DNA of 64,000 bases from assembly GCA_019418225.1 (NCBI GenBank), contig DYCF01000024.1:3762-67761 (forward strand), written 5' to 3'. This DNA comes from Clostridiales bacterium. Lineage in GTDB: Bacteria; Bacillota; Clostridia; Lachnospirales; Cellulosilyticaceae. The notes beneath the pieces are model-generated. The model did not search any database. It worked only from the letters and a program-made list of their open reading frames with translations, and was not told where the DNA came from. Below, piece after piece: positions 60,095 through 64,000 of this stretch (the stretch's first letter is position 1; every line of letters begins with the position of its first letter). The translations under genes were made by a program, and so were the position numbers.

Positions 60095-60727
60095 TTAACA
60101 CCCTTTACAAAGGCAATCTAAATCTTTCATATAAAGTGTTTCTACAGCTGCCCAATCAATTACATTCCAGATATTCTTTACATATTCAATACGTAGATTT
60201 TTATAATCTAGATAATAAGCGTGTTCCCATACATCTATATTTAAAATAGGTGTTAAACCTTCTGGAAGCGTAGTATCTTGATTTTTAACTTGTTTAATAA
60301 ATAAGCAACCGTCTTTATCCTTTACAAGCATACCATATCCTGAACCAAATTGATTGATTGCTGCATTTGTAAGCTGGTCTTTTAATCCCTCTACACTTTC
60401 AAAAGCCTTATTAATAGCTTCGAGCAACTTACCTTCTGGCTCTTTTTTAGGTGTTGGAGAAAGAATAGAAAAGTATAAATTATGGTTATACACACCCCCT
60501 CCATTATTAATAACACCTTGTCTAATCTCTGTTGGAATTTGCTCTGGATTTGCAAGCAAAGCCTCTAATGGCTGATTTTTATCTCGCTCTCCCCATGTTT
60601 CTAAAAGACCATTTAATTTGTCCACATATCCTTGTAAGTGTTTACTGTAATGTGTTTCTACTGTCGTAGCCCCAATATAAGGTTCTAGTGCATTATAAGC
60701 ATAAGGTAAATCAATTTTATTATACAT
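60095..60727 (-). CDS. sodA: Superoxide dismutase, Fe/Mn family
   Basis: The 210-residue enzyme has the metal ligands in ETHYSKHLQGY (His), GGVYNHNLYFSIL (His) and LNIDVWEHAYYLDYKNLR (Asp and His). It converts superoxide to hydrogen peroxide and oxygen in the cytosol, useful to an anaerobe on brief oxygen exposure. A C-terminal CLCKGC tail extends beyond the usual end. AGGAGG precedes the ATG. Fe or Mn preference is not certain from sequence. Confidence 0.94.
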   Translation of the reverse strand: MYNKIDLPYAYNALEPYIGATTVETHYSKHLQGYVDKLNGLLETWGERDKNQPLEALLANPEQIPTEIRQGVINNGGGVYNHNLYFSILSPTPKKEPEGKLLEAINKAFESVEGLKDQLTNAAINQFGSGYGMLVKDKDGCLFIKQVKNQDTTLPEGLTPILNIDVWEHAYYLDYKNLRIEYVKNIWNVIDWAAVETLYMKDLDCLCKGC

Positions 60728-60911
60728 ATTACTTCCTCCTAGTAGATTTCATTTTCCACCTTATATTAACCTTTGAACTTTATAATTATGCAACTTTCAC
60801 TAATTTATACCCTTCAGTTTCCTTTAAGTTTTTATATCTCTCCTATAGATTATTTTTGCTTTTAGAGTTATGGTAAAAGAGACAAGACTATTTCATAAGG
60901 GGGTTTTAACA

Positions 60912-61412
60912 ATGCATTTTGTAGAAATGAATGGTTACACTATTTATGAAAATGGAGAAATACTAGGCAAGAAAGGAAAGGCACTTAAACCGTATCTTCA
61001 CAACGGCCATGCCGAAGTTAAAATCAATTTGGATGGCTCAGGTCCCAAACACTATACTCTAAGTCGACTTGTTTATTGGGCTTTTCACCCCGAGTTTGAT
61101 TACGATAACAAAAACATGTGCGTATCATGTAAAACTGGTAATTATATAACCTTTACTTTACAAGACTTAGAACTCAAACCACGTAAAGACCTTATCCAAG
61201 GCGAACTTCATAAAAGCTGTGCTAAACTTACAGATCACGAAGTTCATGAGATTAGACGACTCTATCAAGGTAAAGCAGGTAGCAATCAATTTGATAAAAC
61301 AAGTCTTAGTCAAAATGACTTAGCCCAAATTTTCGGTGTCTCACGCTCCAATATTAGTCTTATCACTCGCCAAAAGGGCAGAACACCTATTGTTTATAAA
61401 TTATTAGCTTAA
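60912..61412 (+). CDS. HNH-accessory-like DNA-binding protein (NUMOD-type N-terminus, C-terminal HTH)
   Basis: About 166 residues from the ATG at 60912, 9 bp after AAGGGGG. The N-terminal part (NGYTIYENGEILGKKGKALKPYLHNGH...LSRLVYWAF) resembles the start of phage HNH homing endonucleases. The C-terminal part (AKLTDHEVHEIRRLY...SQNDLAQIFGVSRSNISLI) is a helix-turn-helix often seen after them. The catalytic H-N-H core is missing, as is most of the middle, so this looks like a nuclease-free derivative or a regulator. It has its own terminator at 61425. Confidence 0.6.
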   Translation: MHFVEMNGYTIYENGEILGKKGKALKPYLHNGHAEVKINLDGSGPKHYTLSRLVYWAFHPEFDYDNKNMCVSCKTGNYITFTLQDLELKPRKDLIQGELHKSCAKLTDHEVHEIRRLYQGKAGSNQFDKTSLSQNDLAQIFGVSRSNISLITRQKGRTPIVYKLLA

Positions 61413-61424
61413 TAACTTTTATAT

Positions 61425-61463
61425 AAATAGGCCACCATACATTCTCGCATGGCGGTCTATTTT
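61425..61463 (+). terminator. Terminator after the HTH protein gene
   Basis: AAATAGGCCACCAT pairs with ATGGCGGTCTATTT (G-U tolerant) and ends in T-tract. Confidence 0.8.
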
Positions 61464-61633
61464 CTTACCCTTTATCTTGAACTCTTCTTTTTTATCCTCC
61501 CCGTTGCTTCCTTATTTTGCTATGCTATAATAGTCCATATAACATCAAGCGATTCAGTCGCATTATCAACTCAAATTTTGAGTTTGGAGTAGCAAAGTTA
61601 AACTTTCCTATTCTACAAGAAAAGGAGATGCAC

Positions 61634-62305
61634 ATGATCAAATCAACTTACAAAAAACCTATATGCCTCTTACTCATACTCTTAATGGTAGTCAGCTTAT
61701 TTACTGGCTGTACCCAGATTGAACACTGGTTTAAGGGCAAAAAGGGCCAACTTATCGGTGAAAGCTTTACATTTTCTGTTTACAACGACTACGGCATAGC
61801 TACCAGCACAATTTCCGGCAACAACATTAGCATTGGGCAATATGCTGGTAAGGCAACCTATGATTCCGAAGGAAACAAAACCTCCAAATTTGATAGTGAA
61901 GTTCTAGAAATCACAGTAGATGGCTATCAAATGCTTCACGTAGGCAGCACACTTGTCTTTGAAGAAAATGGCCTATCAAAAATCTATGAATACGATAACA
62001 CTGAAACCACTACTCAAGACATTGCAAATACGGCTAACAATGTTAATCTTCAAGTGAATGGCCACGGCGGCTTCATTCCTCTGGATAAACTTATCAACAA
62101 ATTAGGTAATGCTATTGGCAAATCTAAAATTGTAGTCATTAACTCACAACTAGGTACACCTTTAGCCGTTTATCAGGGAAATCGTGTCTCTGTAGAAGTT
62201 CCTGAAAATCTTCCTAAGATGACAAGACTCACAATCGATGGCAAATCCTTATATCTACATCGTGTAGAATATCAGATTTACGATGCCGCAATGTTTAAAT
62301 CATAA
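61634..62305 (+). CDS. DUF5052-like lipoprotein
   Basis: About 223 residues from the ATG at 61634, 6 bp after AAGGAG; the longer frame has no site. A lipoprotein signal (LLLILLMVVSLFTGC) is followed by a soluble part containing GQLIGESFTFSVYNDYGIATSTISGNNISIG and EVLEITVDGYQMLHVGSTLVFEENGL, which I associate with DUF5052 surface lipoproteins of Firmicutes. Function unknown. No partner gene. Confidence 0.75.
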   Translation: MIKSTYKKPICLLLILLMVVSLFTGCTQIEHWFKGKKGQLIGESFTFSVYNDYGIATSTISGNNISIGQYAGKATYDSEGNKTSKFDSEVLEITVDGYQMLHVGSTLVFEENGLSKIYEYDNTETTTQDIANTANNVNLQVNGHGGFIPLDKLINKLGNAIGKSKIVVINSQLGTPLAVYQGNRVSVEVPENLPKMTRLTIDGKSLYLHRVEYQIYDAAMFKS

Positions 62306-62312
62306 TATACAC

Positions 62313-62357
62313 AAAGAACTACTCGCATAATTTTTACCATTATACTAGTAGTTCTTT
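62313..62357. terminator. Bidirectional terminator between convergent genes
   Basis: AAAGAACTACT and AGTAGTTCTTT form an 11-bp stem between the lipoprotein gene and the nuclease relic. Confidence 0.75.
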
Positions 62358-62365
62358 CTCATATA

Positions 62366-62986
62366 TTATAGTTTTTGTTTTCTTAATTTCTTAACCTCTT
62401 CTAACGGAATTCCTATTCGTGTTGCAATCGTTTCATCATCTAACAAATCAAGAAGGGCTTTAGCCACTTCTAACTTTCCTTCTTCTCTTCCTTCTTCATA
62501 TTTCTCTCTATCTCTCTCTAAAAGTGTCATATACTCCACCTCCATTGATTTATCCTTCTTTAAGTAGCTGACCTTCTCATTAATTTCTTTTACAAGCTTG
62601 CTTTTAGCACTATTAGCTACTGCATCTGTAGAGTTCTCAATATATGTTAGAAATTCTAGCATCTCATCATCTACATCTCTCATTGACCCTTGTGTATTTA
62701 AAAATATCTTACCAGTTTCATCGCCTAATGCTAAATTATAATCCTCATTGCATCTATTTTCAAACGTATAAATATGTCTTCCTTTCTTAAAAGGATCAAA
62801 TGTGCAAATGAAGATTACAAAGCTCTTCCTAAGTTCATTATAATCGCTTCCCTTAGTAATCATATCTAAGTCAATATTGCCTTGATAATAGCGACTTCTT
62901 TTAGACAGATTGTTCTTTTTACCTTTTTGCATTTCTATATTATAGATTGTATTATTCTCATCATTAACATAAATATCTAAAAATAT
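62366..62986 (-). pseudogene. 5'-truncated Rpn/PD-(D/E)XK family nuclease (transposase-like)
   Basis: The frame is open from 62986 but starts inside the nuclease core: LDIYVNDENNTIYNIEMQKGKKNNLSKRSRYYQG, with the Asp and E-x-Q of the Rpn catalytic site. The ~60-80 N-terminal residues of the family are absent. The C-terminus is complete, with the REKYEEGREEGKLEVAKALL coil and ATRIGIPLEEVKKLRK tail typical of Rpn proteins. The first ATG (62932) is in the middle of the core, so a functional nuclease is unlikely. Confidence 0.8.
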
Positions 62987-63072
62987 TTATTCTTATTATA
63001 GCCTAAAATATATAGTTTTTAAACATCCATATTTGTTCTTGTTTCAACTCATCTAAAATAAGTACAAGCTCT

Positions 63073-63837
63073 TCATACTACCCGATATGCCGTATACTTT
63101 TCTTCATATTCAAAGACTTCATCAAAAGTATATGCTCCCTGTGAACCCAGCTTTTTTAAGATGCCTTGTGCATAATCAAAACCTTTTCCTTTACCGCCTG
63201 CTAACTCTAAGGCATAGAGAATCACCTTCTTCTCAAACCGCTGTAAGAAGCTTCTCAAAGCAGCTTTCACCTTAGGTGAAGGCTGCTGCCCAAAAGCTTC
63301 ATGATATTCCTGCAACACTTCCGCATCTACCTCTGGTAAATGCCCATGATAACTTACAACAGCTACTTCTTCTTGTTGTTGTTTATTATTTATAGTCTTA
63401 TTATTTAAATGATTATTACTTAAAGTATTATTTATAGCCCCCATCTTATCAACTTCTGCACTAACCACCTCTGCTCCTTCCAGAGATGCATTATGTACAT
63501 TTAGAAAGTCCTTCCCTTTTTCTTCTATTCCACTTTGTGGTTCATCAAAAAGCTCATACTCATAATAAAACATACCTTTTTCACCCTTCAACTTATGCTG
63601 TACTAAATATCCATTCTCCTTAAGCTGCTTCCACATACGATTAAAAGCCCTTTGCCCAAGTCCAGTCACCCTCTGTAAATGCCCCTTATAAAGCACAAAG
63701 TCTGGAATAGAAATAAAATAATTAATCATATTATGCAAGGTTTTTGTATCCATATCCAATCTCTCATCAAATAAAACTGTATTGCTCGCAGCCGTAAAAG
63801 AGGTTTTCTTGCATCTAAATTTACCCGTTTTCTCCAT
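63073..63837 (-). CDS. DnaD-like replication/replisome-organiser protein
   Basis: About 254 residues from the ATG at 63837, 8 bp after GGAG. The N-terminal half is a winged-helix reader: MDTKTLHNMINYFISIPDFVLYKGHLQRVTGLGQRAFNRMWKQLKENGYLVQHK. The C-terminal part matches DnaD domains: LYALELAGGKGKGFDYAQGILKKLG...YTFDEV. A poly-Asn linker (NNTLSNNHLNNKTINNK) joins them. Such proteins start replication of phages or plasmids, or recruit helicase loaders. The flanking nuclease relic and intron suggest a mobile-element remnant. Confidence 0.8.
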   Translation of the reverse strand: MEKTGKFRCKKTSFTAASNTVLFDERLDMDTKTLHNMINYFISIPDFVLYKGHLQRVTGLGQRAFNRMWKQLKENGYLVQHKLKGEKGMFYYEYELFDEPQSGIEEKGKDFLNVHNASLEGAEVVSAEVDKMGAINNTLSNNHLNNKTINNKQQQEEVAVVSYHGHLPEVDAEVLQEYHEAFGQQPSPKVKAALRSFLQRFEKKVILYALELAGGKGKGFDYAQGILKKLGSQGAYTFDEVFEYEEKYTAYRVV

Positions 63838-63947
63838 TGTATCCACTCCATTTGATTTATTTTTTTGACATCATCCATATACTACATATATGTCATCAAA
63901 TAGACCTCTTCCCTAGCTTTTTTATAATTTTCATTAATTTAGATTTA

Positions 63948-64000
63948 ATCGAGTAGGAGGATAACCATTAATTGATTATCCGACCTCTCACACCACCGTA
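63948..64000 (-). mobile_element. 3' end of a group II intron (domains V-VI), body off the right edge
   Basis: Read on the minus strand from the right edge: TACGGTGGTGTGAGAGG, then a GGATAATCAATTAATGGTTATCC hairpin (domain VI-like) and CCTACTCGAT at the 3' end. This matches the well-known 3' terminus of bacterial group II introns (GTGTGAGAGG ... CCTACTCGAT). The 3' splice site should be at about 63948. The catalytic core and any reverse transcriptase lie beyond 64000. Confidence 0.8.

Noticed and set aside
1..64000. tRNA and rRNA genes
   Set aside because: I found no cloverleaf with a TTCGANTC arm or rRNA segment on either strand; a tRNAscan run would settle it.

Overview
The window reads as a chromosomal segment of an AT-rich, strictly anaerobic, Gram-positive member of the Clostridia. 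Evidence is the low G+C intergenic DNA, strong AAGGAGG-type ribosome binding sites, abundant A-tract/hairpin/U-tract terminators, an AsrABC-type sulfite reductase, a short SufC/SufB-like pair, ROK glucokinase with a PTS, and a secreted family 9 pectate lyase. A plant-fibre-degrading Lachnospiraceae of the Cellulosilyticum type fits best, but that placement is inference.

Layout. 1-6049 (minus) is the effector half of a type I-C CRISPR-Cas operon (cas3-cas5c-cas8c-cas7c-cas4, with cas4 cut by the left edge). 6050-6935 has no gene but holds a dispersed repeat, a strong terminator and a candidate structured RNA. 6938-12110 carries gene relics, a secreted protein with two nitrilase domains and a CAP-domain protein. 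12286-15722 is a PTS/EEP hydrolase/glucokinase operon with LacI/cre-like operators. 15956-25687 holds a DUF975 membrane protein, EutH, a membrane-anchored glucosaminidase-like protein, a YtrA-type GntR/ABC operon, a glycosyltransferase and a second ABC exporter.

25849-35491 is the metabolic core: asrABC (minus), a Crp/Fnr-family regulator (plus), a nitrate-reductase-like operon (molybdopterin catalytic subunit, four-cluster ferredoxin, FAD oxidoreductase, TDT channel), then mobA. 41405-45600 is a Moco operon (MoeA-like, moeA, moaA, MOSC, mogA). CRP-type sites (TGTGA-N6-TCACA or CGTGA-N6-TCACG) lie upstream of asrABC, the nar-like operon and the Moco operon. At the first two they sit exactly at -41.5 from recognisable -10 boxes, and the regulator has the matching RETVSR recognition helix. 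I infer one regulon for nitrate/sulfite reduction and its cofactor.

Between and after these lie a hybrid histidine kinase, a D,D-carboxypeptidase, MATE exporter, carB, pectate lyase, metallophosphoesterase, SufB/C, an anion permease, a protein with a 36-bp minisatellite, a UPF0126 channel and superoxide dismutase. The right end looks accessory: an HNH-accessory-like DNA-binding protein, a lipoprotein, a truncated Rpn-type nuclease, a DnaD-like protein and the 3' end of a group II intron.

Two repeat families cut across the map. One is a TATAGA-bounded ~111-bp element with two internal stems, found at five loci (four head-to-tail copies at 38210) and always antisense to co-directional flanking genes. 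The other is a pair of long near-perfect palindromes at 10836 and 23787.
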